Counted from the stretch's first letter, positions 1 to 6,355 are shown. The stretch is DNA of 7,345 nt from Pseudodesulfovibrio sp. (GCA_022712815.1 JAFLJW010000103.1:1-7345); one strand, 5' to 3'. Numbers and translations are program-made. Notes: generated from the letters alone by a model not told the origin.

Positions 1-30
1 TTCTTGCTGCGGGAGCCTCGATCACACCGC

Positions 31-79
31 AAAAAAAGCGTCTTTTGGTTACTTTTGGACGCTTTGGCCCAAAAGTAAC
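31..79 (-). terminator. Probable intrinsic terminator after metW, with a competing hairpin
   Basis: Read on the minus strand, AAAGCGTC (65-58) can pair with GACGCTTT (42-35) across a 15-base loop, and four more T residues (34-31) follow. That is the form of a Rho-independent terminator, placed about 145 bases after the metW stop. A second perfect 11-bp stem, GTTACTTTTGG (79-69 on the minus strand) with CCAAAAGTAAC (58-48), uses the loop of the first and one base of its stem, so the two cannot coexist fully. The terminator would end the prenyltransferase-to-metW operon. The flanks resemble a dispersed proteobacterial intergenic repeat that I remember, but I cannot confirm copy number. Both stems are visible in the sequence; the termination function is inferred. 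Confidence 0.55.
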
Positions 80-151
80 TCGGCCCGGAGGGGACGAAAC
101 CTCTTTGCTCGTTCTTCATCGTCACCGCAGGTGGCCTTCCATATATCTTTA

Positions 152-170
152 CCTCTTCCTCTTCCTCTTC
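152..170. repeat. Short tandem repeat, CCTCTT x3
   Basis: Three perfect head-to-tail copies of the hexamer CCTCTT (152-157, 158-163, 164-169) plus one further C lie in the AT-rich stretch between metW and the terminator-like element. On the minus strand this gives a purine-rich GAAGAGG tract in the 3' untranslated part of the metW transcript. It is followed by a run of seven A. No function is apparent. Confidence 0.6.
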
Positions 171-210
171 AAAAAAATACACTTTAATAAGATGAACCCC
201 TTTTCAATTT

Positions 211-816
211 TTATTCTTCAGCCTGTCCAAGCATGAACACACCGAACGCTCCCAATAAATTCGGCAGGAACTTGATGACCCGTCCCTTGCTTTCGTGATG
301 ATGCGTGGACAATGCAACCTCCCGAACGATGGGAATATTCAGGCCTGCGCAAAACCGACGAAAATCAATGATCGGGATGACCCGAATGTTGGGTGTGTTG
401 AACCACTGGTACGGCAGCTCTCTGGACACCGGCGCACGGCCAGTGAAAAACATCTGAAATCTGTTCTTGATGTGCGTGAAATTGGGAAATGAGACAATAC
501 CTCGCTTGCCTACCCGCAACATCTCGCGGATGAGCTTTTCGGGATCATAGACCTGCTGGAGCGTCTGGGACAAGATGACATAGTCGAAAACATTGTCCGG
601 GTAGTCCTCGATTTCCTCGTAAATATCGCCGTGAATGACAGATAACCCCTTGGAGATAGCCTCACCAGCAGCGGTTTCGTCAATCTCGATGCCCGTCCCT
701 TTGATGGACTTTTCCTGCGTCAGGTGCATGAGCAACGACCCGGTTCGGCAACCGAGATCGAGCACCTTTGCCCCCGGCTCAATCCACGATGCGATGACCT
801 GAAGATCAAATCTCAT
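211..816 (-). CDS. metW: Methionine biosynthesis protein MetW
   Basis: Class I SAM-methyltransferase-like protein of 201 residues, the usual MetW length. MetW proteins work with MetX in methionine synthesis and are generally needed for full MetX function; they are cytosolic. Numbered from the chosen start, the nucleotide-binding loop VLDLGCRTG is at 18-26, the acidic strand end GIEID at 42-46, HGDI at 62-65 and FDYVILSQTLQQV at 77-89. The family-typical second half holds FPNFTHIKNR (about 110-119) and RELPYQWFNTPNIR (about 132-145). I chose the ATG at 816-814 rather than the one at 855: AGGAG stands seven bases before it, and the extra 13 residues lie inside metX. It overlaps the metX end by 11 bp, which suggests translational coupling. 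Oddity: the loop has Arg where GxGxG methyltransferases have the middle Gly. Family assignment is firm. Confidence 0.93.
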   Translation of the reverse strand: MRFDLQVIASWIEPGAKVLDLGCRTGSLLMHLTQEKSIKGTGIEIDETAAGEAISKGLSVIHGDIYEEIEDYPDNVFDYVILSQTLQQVYDPEKLIREMLRVGKRGIVSFPNFTHIKNRFQMFFTGRAPVSRELPYQWFNTPNIRVIPIIDFRRFCAGLNIPIVREVALSTHHHESKGRVIKFLPNLLGAFGVFMLGQAEE

Positions 817-1996
817 TATTTTCTCCTGACATACTCTCGGCGTGAACCCGGCCAAGGAAACCCGATATCAGGCTGTTCAACCTCTCGTTGGGCAGCAGGA
901 ATGCATCATGTCCCCACGGGGCCTCGATTTCGCAAAAACTGACGTCCAGCCCGTTCTTTTTCATCGCCTTGACCATCGCCTTGGACTGATAGGTCGGGTA
1001 GAGCCAGTCCGAGGTGAACGAGAGGACAAGGTAGCGGCATTTGGCGCGGGCAAAGGCCGCTACAAGAGAGCCTTTGCCATACTGATTTTCGAGATTGAAG
1101 TAGTCGGCTGCCTTGGTCAGGTAGAGGAAGCTATTGGCATCGAACCGGTCAACGAACTTGTTGCCCTGATAGCGCAGATAGCTTTCCACCTGAAAATTGG
1201 CCTCGAAGTCAAAGGACAGCTCCACACGATCCTGAAGTTTTCGGTCGAATTTATGGCGCATGGATTCGTCGGAAAGATAGGTGATATGCCCGACCATGCG
1301 GGCCACGGCCAGACCGTGTTCCGGGCGACCCGTTTCATAGTAGTTGCCGCTGTTCCATGTGGGATCGGCCATGATCGCCTGTCGCGCCACTTCGTTAAAG
1401 GCAATGGCCTGAGCCGAATGCTTGGTGGTGGTCGCAAGGGGCAGGGCCGCACAGACCCGGTCGGGATAACGCACGGACCATTCAAGGACCTGCATGCCGC
1501 CAACGGAACCACCGATCACGGCCAGCAGTTTGTCGATGCCGAGCGAGTCAATGAGCCGCCGCTGGCAACCGACCATATCGCCGATGGTGACCACCGGGAA
1601 TTCGGTGCCGTATGGATGATTCGTGTCCGGGTTGCGACTGGTCGGGCCGGTGGACCCCATGCAGCCGCCGATGACGTTTGAACAGATGATGAAATATTTA
1701 TTTGTATCAAGAGGTTTGCCTGGACCGACCATCAAATCCCACCAGCCGGGCTTTTTGTCGTCCCCGGAATAATGCCCCGCCACATGGGAATCGCCGGTCA
1801 GGGCGTGGCAGATGAGAATGGCGTTGTCCCGGGCCTCGCTTAACGTGCCGCACGTCTCGTAGGCCAGTGAAACAGGAGCCAGCGTCCGCCCACTGTCAAG
1901 GGTCAGCCCGTCACCGGCCTTGCCAAAGGTGAAAGTCTCTTTTTTCACCAGCCCCACAGTCTGGCCGGTGTCGTGGTCGTCGGTATATTCGCTCAT
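806..1996 (-). CDS. metX: Homoserine O-acetyltransferase MetX
   Basis: Alpha/beta-hydrolase-fold enzyme of 396 residues that acylates the hydroxyl of L-homoserine using acetyl-CoA (some family members use succinyl-CoA). This is the committed step towards methionine by sulfhydrylation, in the cytosol. Visible motifs are the oxyanion/substrate strand ICHALTGDSH (62-71), the family signature GGCMGSTGPTSRNP (110-123) and the nucleophile elbow GGSVGG (162-167) with Ser164. The rest of the triad is Asp330 in SFTSDWLYP and His363 in WGHDAFLL. The elbow carries Val where many relatives have Met. The ATG at 1996 is the only upstream in-frame choice before a stop, but no good SD precedes it, so expression may depend on translation of the rhodanese gene 41 bp upstream. 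Sequence alone does not settle the acyl-CoA specificity. No SAM riboswitch or other leader is visible before it, in keeping with its internal operon position. Confidence 0.95.
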   Translation of the reverse strand: MSEYTDDHDTGQTVGLVKKETFTFGKAGDGLTLDSGRTLAPVSLAYETCGTLSEARDNAILICHALTGDSHVAGHYSGDDKKPGWWDLMVGPGKPLDTNKYFIICSNVIGGCMGSTGPTSRNPDTNHPYGTEFPVVTIGDMVGCQRRLIDSLGIDKLLAVIGGSVGGMQVLEWSVRYPDRVCAALPLATTTKHSAQAIAFNEVARQAIMADPTWNSGNYYETGRPEHGLAVARMVGHITYLSDESMRHKFDRKLQDRVELSFDFEANFQVESYLRYQGNKFVDRFDANSFLYLTKAADYFNLENQYGKGSLVAAFARAKCRYLVLSFTSDWLYPTYQSKAMVKAMKKNGLDVSFCEIEAPWGHDAFLLPNERLNSLISGFLGRVHAESMSGENNEI

Positions 1997-2037
1997 GGTT
2001 GTGTAAGGTACGACCCGATGAGGGCGGGGTCAACAGT

Positions 2038-2439
2038 CTACGGTCCAGAAATCGTATCGCCGCCAAAGAGCTTCCAGGCCAGCATGCCCCAGGTGAGGTT
2101 GTGGACATTGGTGTAGCCGCCGTCCTGCATCTGCTTGACCACGGGCGGGGAGCGATGGCCGGTCATGCAGATGACCAGAACCGGATGCGTTGAGTCCGGG
2201 GAAGCGAATGCCAGCTCGGCCAGAGTGGCGGGATAGGGAACATTGATCGCCTCTGGAATGTGGAATGAATCGAACTCAGCCGGGGTGCGGACATCAATTA
2301 GCACTGGGGCGCGGCCCTGATTGACAAGCATTTTCAGCCGCCATGGGCTCATGGGCGATACACCGAACCCGAACCACCAGCCAAGGTCCCACAGCATGAG
2401 AACCACGATGACGACAATCAAAATCTTCAGCACACGCAT
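2038..2439 (-). CDS. Membrane-anchored single-domain rhodanese
   Basis: Small protein of 133 residues: an N-terminal hydrophobic helix (about 4-24, LKILIVVIVVLMLW) followed by one rhodanese domain (about 33-128). Rhodaneses carry sulfane sulfur on a cysteine persulfide. The active-site loop CMTGHR (91-96) fits the CxxGxR form of GlpE/PspE-type single-domain enzymes, with Cys91 as the likely persulfide carrier. LIDVRTPAEFDSFHIPEAINVPY (47-69) is the standard first half of the domain. A signal anchor without an obvious cleavage site suggests that the domain faces the periplasm, though topology is inferred. An AGGATAGG ribosome site overlaps the stop of the acetyltransferase gene 7 bp upstream, and metX begins 41 bp downstream. 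Its place just before metXW hints at a link with sulfur assimilation, but the true substrate is unknown. Confidence 0.9.
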   Translation of the reverse strand: MRVLKILIVVIVVLMLWDLGWWFGFGVSPMSPWRLKMLVNQGRAPVLIDVRTPAEFDSFHIPEAINVPYPATLAELAFASPDSTHPVLVICMTGHRSPPVVKQMQDGGYTNVHNLTWGMLAWKLFGGDTISGP

Positions 2440-2446
2440 GGTCTGC

Positions 2447-3286
2447 CTATCCTAACTCAAAGGATGTCACCCCGAAAACCTTGTCCATTTCCATGTCTGG
2501 CATGGCCTCGGTGTACATGCGAACCGTCACGAAAACCTCGGTCAGTTCATATCTTTTTGCCATCTCCCCAGCCGCCTTGTTGGGTTCGATGATATCCAGA
2601 TAAAAACTCTCACCCGGTATGGATGCGGTCAGGGCGGTAAAAATTGTCTCGGCAATCCCGGCACTGTCCGCAAACAGCGGCCCGATCTTGTATCCCTTGG
2701 CACAGGGGCGAATCACACCGAATCCGGTCAAAGTGTCACCGTCCACTACCCCGAATCCTCTGGCTCCAGGGGCCTCAAGCCAGGCCTGCATGAAGGTCTC
2801 GCGTGCACCGGGAAAGCACTGGCGGTCGTATTCGACTATTTTGGTGAAATCGACACTCTCCAGCCGAACCACATTGTCCGGTTTTGTGCCGCCGCCCATG
2901 CCTTCAAACCTCGTGCTGCGATAGAATGTGCTGAACCCGGCCTTCTTGTACGTCTGTTCCTGCTCGACGACTGCGTCCAGACCGATATTGCATCCTTCAA
3001 GGTGGGACATGGCGTGCTGCCACAGTTCCATGCCATATCCTTTGCCACGCGCCTCAGGCACCACGATATACAGGCCGACAAAGCCGTAATCATCTTTGTA
3101 GCGCACAGCGGAAATGGTTGCGATCAGTTCGCCGTTCAGCTCGGAAACAAAAAATCCTTCGGGATCGGCGGCGTAAAAGCATTCGGCATCGGACAGGCCT
3201 GGATTCCAGCCCTCCTTGGCCGCCAGACGGATGGCAAAATCCACATCGTCACGGGTCATGGGTCTGATGATCGGGACACCATTCAT
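2447..3286 (-). CDS. GNAT-family N-acetyltransferase, two-domain
   Basis: Protein of 279 residues. The N-terminal GNAT domain (about 5-125) shows the acetyl-CoA pyrophosphate-binding motif A, YIVVPEARGKGYGMELWQHA (73-92), with the RGKGYG loop at 80-85, and a typical YKKAGF (113-118) at the domain end. The remaining 150 residues form a second segment (about 145-275) with GFGVIRP and KIGPLFAD, as in GNAT proteins that carry a second, degenerate acetyltransferase-like domain. Substrate is not predictable from sequence. The start codon overlaps the MscS stop as ATGA (4 bp), a coupling arrangement, and the rhodanese gene follows after 7 bp. Family assignment is strong; its job in this operon is unknown. 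Confidence 0.88.
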   Translation of the reverse strand: MNGVPIIRPMTRDDVDFAIRLAAKEGWNPGLSDAECFYAADPEGFFVSELNGELIATISAVRYKDDYGFVGLYIVVPEARGKGYGMELWQHAMSHLEGCNIGLDAVVEQEQTYKKAGFSTFYRSTRFEGMGGGTKPDNVVRLESVDFTKIVEYDRQCFPGARETFMQAWLEAPGARGFGVVDGDTLTGFGVIRPCAKGYKIGPLFADSAGIAETIFTALTASIPGESFYLDIIEPNKAAGEMAKRYELTEVFVTVRMYTEAMPDMEMDKVFGVTSFELG

Positions 3287-4593
3287 TTGTCACTGTCCTT
3301 TTCGATTTTTACTGTGAGGGCGGAATCGGATTTGAGCAGTATCTCACGTTGCGGGAATGGAAAATCAATGCCGTGTTTATGGAAAAGTTTCCAAATATTG
3401 AGAAGCACCTCGCTCCGAACATTGGTCACTCCCTTTTCGGCATCAGCGATCCAGATGCGAAGTTGGAGGTCCACCGAGCTATCGCCAAACCCGACCAGTC
3501 GGGAGGCGGGATGAGGATCATCGAGCACCCGATCCACGCCTTCATGCACTTTTTCAAGCAGCTTCAGTGCCAGCTCGATATCCGATTGATAGGAGATGCC
3601 CACCGGGATTTTCAGGCGAACATTCTTGTCCGAATAGGTCCAGTTGACCACCTCGCCCGTGATGAGCAATTCATTGGGAATCAGGTACTCCATTCCATCG
3701 CGCGTCAGGACCGAGGTGTATCGCCCGTGCATGTCATGCACAACGCCAAAGACGCTCCCCACCTCAATGGTGTCGCCGGGCTTGATGGAATTGTCCATGA
3801 GCAGCAGGACACCTGCCACGTAGTTGGAAATAATCGTTTTGAGACCAAAGCCGATACCCACACCAAGTGCGCTGGAGAAAATGGCCAGACTGGTCAGGTC
3901 GATGCCCACGCTGGACATGGAAAACAAAATGGCCGCCGTGAAAAGCACGATCTTCACTGTTTTGACCGTAAGCACCTTCAATGAAGGCGACAAGTCAGCG
4001 TTTCTCTCGATACGCTTTGTGACGAACTGAACCGTCAACGATGCAACCTGCAAGAAAAGGGCTGCCAGCAGGACTCCCTTGATCGCTCCGAGGGCTGTGA
4101 ACGTATCCCCTTTTCCCATGGAGAAGGACAGCCCCTTGAGAAATTTCGAGATCGGCGAAAGCATTCCAAAAATATGCAGTGCGGCAATAGTCCAGACCAT
4201 GATGGTCACCCATCTCGCCAACGTCCGGTTGGTCATCAACCCAGTCAAAAGCCGAATCACGATTCCGGCCACGGCCAAATAGCTGAGAGCGTTCAGCACC
4301 TGTGGATTTTTGTCCATGCCAACGAACACGGCAGCACATATCTGGGCCAAAATGATGAACAGCACCAGATTTCCGCCGTGAATCAATGCATTCAACGCAG
4401 AATTAGCGAGATCGCCTGAGACATGCTTGTCCGTCCACTTTTTGATGCGTGATGTCACTCCAGCCCAAAAAATCAGGGCCAGGAAAAAAGCACTGCCCGC
4501 ACACAGCCATTGCGCCACCATGCTCCATGTCAGCACATTGGCCTGAATCCACATCGTCAGGTACAACAGTATGTCTTCAATTATCTTTTCCAT
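3283..4593 (-). CDS. MscS-family mechanosensitive ion channel
   Basis: Inner-membrane channel of 436 residues, longer than E. coli MscS (about 286) because of extra N-terminal helices. Hydrophobic segments lie near 28-46, 73-93, 102-120, 128-146, 167-190 and 211-229, and the pore-lining helix is at about 233-262. That helix has the small-residue pattern SALGVGIGFGLKTIISNYVAG, the hallmark of the family. The beta domain follows (IKPGDTIEVGSVFGVVHDMH, 270-289; LIPNELL, 304-310), then the alpha/beta cytosolic vestibule ending in the typical FPFPQREI (410-417). Such channels open on membrane tension and release solutes under hypo-osmotic shock. GAGG lies about ten bases before the ATG. It starts 27 bp after the prenyltransferase stop and shares an ATGA with the acetyltransferase gene, so it is an internal operon gene. 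The MscS fold is certain; the subfamily is not assigned. Confidence 0.94.
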   Translation of the reverse strand: MEKIIEDILLYLTMWIQANVLTWSMVAQWLCAGSAFFLALIFWAGVTSRIKKWTDKHVSGDLANSALNALIHGGNLVLFIILAQICAAVFVGMDKNPQVLNALSYLAVAGIVIRLLTGLMTNRTLARWVTIMVWTIAALHIFGMLSPISKFLKGLSFSMGKGDTFTALGAIKGVLLAALFLQVASLTVQFVTKRIERNADLSPSLKVLTVKTVKIVLFTAAILFSMSSVGIDLTSLAIFSSALGVGIGFGLKTIISNYVAGVLLLMDNSIKPGDTIEVGSVFGVVHDMHGRYTSVLTRDGMEYLIPNELLITGEVVNWTYSDKNVRLKIPVGISYQSDIELALKLLEKVHEGVDRVLDDPHPASRLVGFGDSSVDLQLRIWIADAEKGVTNVRSEVLLNIWKLFHKHGIDFPFPQREILLKSDSALTVKIEKDSDK

Positions 4594-4620
4594 GCAGGAG
4601 ACCTCACTGTTTCATCGCTA

Positions 4621-5484
4621 TCAGCCCACAAGAAACAGATCAAGCACTACGCCCAGAAAAAGTACCACTGCGATCACGCCGTTCATGGTGAAAAAGGCCA
4701 CGTCGACCCGGCTCATATCGTCCGCCTTTACCAGCCGATGCTCGCCCATGAGAATCAGGCCAATGATTCCGGCCACCACGAAATACAACCAGCCCGCTCC
4801 GGCAGCCCAGCCAGCCAGCAGGAAAAACGCTGCCGCGGTCATATGGCTCAGGGTGGAAATGCCGAGCGCAGCCGGAATGCCCAGCCTCGCCGGTATCGAA
4901 TACAATCCATGCGTCCGGTCAAAGGCCGCGTCCTGACACGCATACAGCAGATCAAATCCGGCCACCCACATGGTTACGCCGCAAAAAAACAAAACTGACG
5001 GCAGCTCCACAACCGGCCTCACCGCTATCCAGCCCGCCACCGGGGCCAGTCCCAGCACCGCGCCCAGCACGAAATGACACCAATAGGTGAACCGCTTGCA
5101 ATAACTGTAAAATGCCGACATCCCCAACGCCACCGGCGACAGCATCAGGCACAGCGGGTTCAACAATGCGCACGCCACCACAAACAGAACCGCCGCGCCG
5201 ATCAGAAACCCGACCGTGAATCTCACACTCAGCTCGCCCGTCACCAACGGTCTGCCCTGAGTCCTCGGATTTTTCCGGTCAATGTTCAAGTCCGCATACC
5301 GATTAAAGGCCATGGCAAACGACCGGACCGCAACCATGGCCACCGTCAAGACAGCCATCGTATACAATCCCGGCCATCCTTTCGCGGCCAGAAAGGCACC
5401 GATATACGCAAACGGCAAAGCAAACACCGAATGCTCAATCTTGATCATCCGACAAATCACACCAAATTTTTTAATTGTATTCAT
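4621..5484 (-). CDS. mqnP: UbiA-family prenyltransferase, MqnP-like (menaquinone synthesis)
   Basis: Polytopic membrane protein of 287 residues with about eight or nine hydrophobic segments. The two Mg-diphosphate motifs of UbiA enzymes are present: NRYADLNID (Asn61, Asp65, Asp69), followed by the NPRTQGRPL loop, and DLLYACQDAAFD (Asp178, Asp185, Asp189). The N-terminal IKIEHSVFALPFAYIGAF and the NPRT loop resemble proteins labelled 4-hydroxybenzoate polyprenyltransferase in organisms lacking ubiquinone, where the enzyme is MqnP of the futalosine route and prenylates 1,4-dihydroxy-6-naphthoate. That role is inferred; UbiA acting on 4-hydroxybenzoate is the alternative. GGAGG sits five bases before the ATG and belongs to the end of a palindromic repeat. 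This is the first gene of the probable six-gene operon. Confidence 0.85.
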   Translation of the reverse strand: MNTIKKFGVICRMIKIEHSVFALPFAYIGAFLAAKGWPGLYTMAVLTVAMVAVRSFAMAFNRYADLNIDRKNPRTQGRPLVTGELSVRFTVGFLIGAAVLFVVACALLNPLCLMLSPVALGMSAFYSYCKRFTYWCHFVLGAVLGLAPVAGWIAVRPVVELPSVLFFCGVTMWVAGFDLLYACQDAAFDRTHGLYSIPARLGIPAALGISTLSHMTAAAFFLLAGWAAGAGWLYFVVAGIIGLILMGEHRLVKADDMSRVDVAFFTMNGVIAVVLFLGVVLDLFLVG

Positions 5485-5488
5485 GATT

Positions 5489-5557
5489 GCCTCCGGCGGC
5501 TGGGGAAGGGGAGGAAAACCCCCTTTGGGAAAAGACGGTTTTCCTCCCCTTCCCCAG
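5489..5557 (-). repeat. Long perfect palindrome with GCCGCCGGAGGC end module
   Basis: Two 21-base arms (5500-5520 and 5537-5557) are exact reverse complements: CTGGGGAAGGGGAGGAAAAC plus one C on the left. They enclose a 16-base loop that holds a small CCC-TTT-GGG hairpin (5521-5529). On the minus strand the stem-loop is followed directly by GCCGCCGGAGGC (5500-5489), whose GGAGG is the SD of the prenyltransferase gene. No T-run follows the stem, so a simple intrinsic terminator is unlikely. The GC-rich palindrome and G-tracts look like a dispersed intergenic element such as a REP or small MITE. A related end module occurs at 6296-6307. The palindrome is directly visible; repeat-family membership is inferred. 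Confidence 0.8.
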
Positions 5558-5679
5558 ACCCCATCCCCTCCTTTCCGCTAAACCTTTTGTAGGCGCATTC
5601 GCGCGGGTGTATGGAGGGTGTAAGTTATACTGTTTATTGTTGTTTGCCTGGGTTGCAAGGGGGGTGCCTGTGAAGATCT
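5558..5679. other. Gap between the YdcZ-type gene and the prenyltransferase operon
   Basis: With the palindrome this makes a 195-base gap without a gene. It holds a pyrimidine-rich tract (5558-5577), a small GCGC-ATTC-GCGC hairpin (5593-5604) and G-rich runs at 5611-5619 and 5658-5664. The operon promoter should lie here or further upstream. A minus-strand TATAAC (5629-5624) could be a -10 box, but I find no -35 at a proper spacing, so I do not call a promoter. No tRNA or riboswitch fold was recognised. Confidence 0.5.
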
Positions 5680-6123
5680 TTAATATTTGTTTACCAGCAC
5701 TGCTCCAAAGATCAGCAAGGCCACTCCCAGTAAGCGGGGCCAGGAGATTTGGTGTACCTGAAAGCTGACAAGGCCATAGTGATCGAGGATGAGGGCGGCC
5801 AAAAATTGCCCGGCCAGCAGCCAGGCCATTGTCGTTGCCGCACCGAGTTCCCCGGCCAGGACAATGGTGGCAAAGACAAAAAACGCACCGAGTGCGCCGC
5901 CTGTCCACGCCCACCATGGTGCGGTGGCGGCCATGCTAAGAGTTGGTACTGGAAACCGTGAAACCAGCGCGTAGAAAACCAGAATCACGGTGCCCACGGC
6001 AAAGGAGGCCATGGTGGCCCATATCGGATCGCCCAGCGCGGTTCTCAGGCGCAGGTTGATGCCTGCCTGAAGCGGCATGAGTGCCCCGGCAACGAGAGCG
6101 AGAAAAATAAAAATCCATTTCAT
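5680..6123 (-). CDS. YdcZ/DUF606-type DMT-superfamily membrane protein
   Basis: Inner-membrane protein of 147 residues, the usual length of the DUF606 family (half-size relatives of drug/metabolite transporters). Five hydrophobic helices are seen near 3-22, 35-53, 72-90, 94-113 and 129-146. The first ends in the family-typical MPLQAGINLRLRTALGDP (16-33), and GELGAATTMAWLLAGQFLAALILDHYG (91-117) is the conserved fourth-helix region. Substrate is unknown; some relatives act as pairs. The ATG at 6123 is the only in-frame ATG before the upstream stop, yet no SD precedes it; the bases before it are pyrimidine-rich (TTCTTCCTTTC). It stands alone, with 232 bases before it and 195 after it, so it is probably its own transcription unit or reads through from the lactonase gene. 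Confidence 0.85.
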   Translation of the reverse strand: MKWIFIFLALVAGALMPLQAGINLRLRTALGDPIWATMASFAVGTVILVFYALVSRFPVPTLSMAATAPWWAWTGGALGAFFVFATIVLAGELGAATTMAWLLAGQFLAALILDHYGLVSFQVHQISWPRLLGVALLIFGAVLVNKY

Positions 6124-6276
6124 GAAAGGAAGAATATAGCTGTTTGGCCGATTCGTCCATGGCTATCTGGTCAGAAGGATGCGGTCTGCCAGAGCTTTTT
6201 GACTTTGAAAATAATGCATTGCGTACCGGTGCTGATAAATCAACAAGTTCAATACGAATAAAAATCGTTTAGGATT
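6124..6276. other. Leader region of the YdcZ-type gene, no gene seen
   Basis: AT-rich stretch upstream of the YdcZ-type gene. I see no convincing sigma-70 pair on the minus strand. TTGATT followed 17 bases later by AATGCA is the nearest, and it is weak. No RNA gene is recognised. Confidence 0.4.
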
Positions 6277-6337
6277 CCAAAGGGCTTGCCCTTTGGCCGC
6301 CAGAGGCGAAGTCACCTGACAATTCCGCCAAAGGCGG
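6277..6337. repeat. Three consecutive stem-loops after the lactonase gene
   Basis: Three inverted repeats lie in 61 bases. The first is CCAAAGGGC-TT-GCCCTTTGG (6277-6296, 9-bp stem, 2-base loop). The second is CGCC-AGA-GGCG (6298-6308). The third is CCGCC-AAA-GGCGG (6325-6337). The third lies 18 bases after the lactonase stop on the minus strand and could help end that transcript, but no T-run follows, so termination is uncertain. The segment GCCGCCAGAGGC (6296-6307) matches 11 of 12 bases of the module beside the palindrome at 5489-5557, in opposite orientation. A dispersed intergenic repeat is the likeliest reading. Confidence 0.65.
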
Positions 6338-6355
6338 TTTCAAAATCAAATTGCT

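Noticed and set aside
31..79. CRISPR repeat or tRNA as an explanation of the dyad at the left end
   Set aside because: There is a single copy without spacers, and no cloverleaf or anticodon arm can be drawn.
45..236. Plus-strand frame of 63 codons at the left end
   Set aside because: It runs through the hairpin element and the CCTCTT repeat, giving a low-complexity peptide (YLYLFLFLF) with no SD.
842..1681. Long plus-strand open frame of 279 codons opposite metX
   Set aside because: It is antisense to a clear MetX with its catalytic triad intact, and its translation has no recognisable domain. Codon bias of the true gene explains the opening.
1997..2037. Possible SAM-type riboswitch before metX
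   Set aside because: The spacer is only 41 bases, far too short for any known SAM riboswitch, and metX lies inside an operon.
3002..3514. Plus-strand open frame of 170 codons across the GNAT/MscS junction, with a similar one at 3349-3984
   Set aside because: Both are antisense to two well-supported genes. They have no SD and no recognisable protein features.
5471..5917. Minus-strand open frame of 148 codons running through the palindrome
   Set aside because: It overlaps the YdcZ-type gene in another frame and then translates the G-rich repeat. Such low-complexity peptides are typical of spurious frames over intergenic repeats.
5936..6160. Minus-strand frame of 74 codons beginning upstream of the YdcZ-type gene
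   Set aside because: It could be imagined as a coupling leader for the SD-less start, but most of it is an out-of-frame shadow of the YdcZ-type gene, without an SD or protein features of its own.
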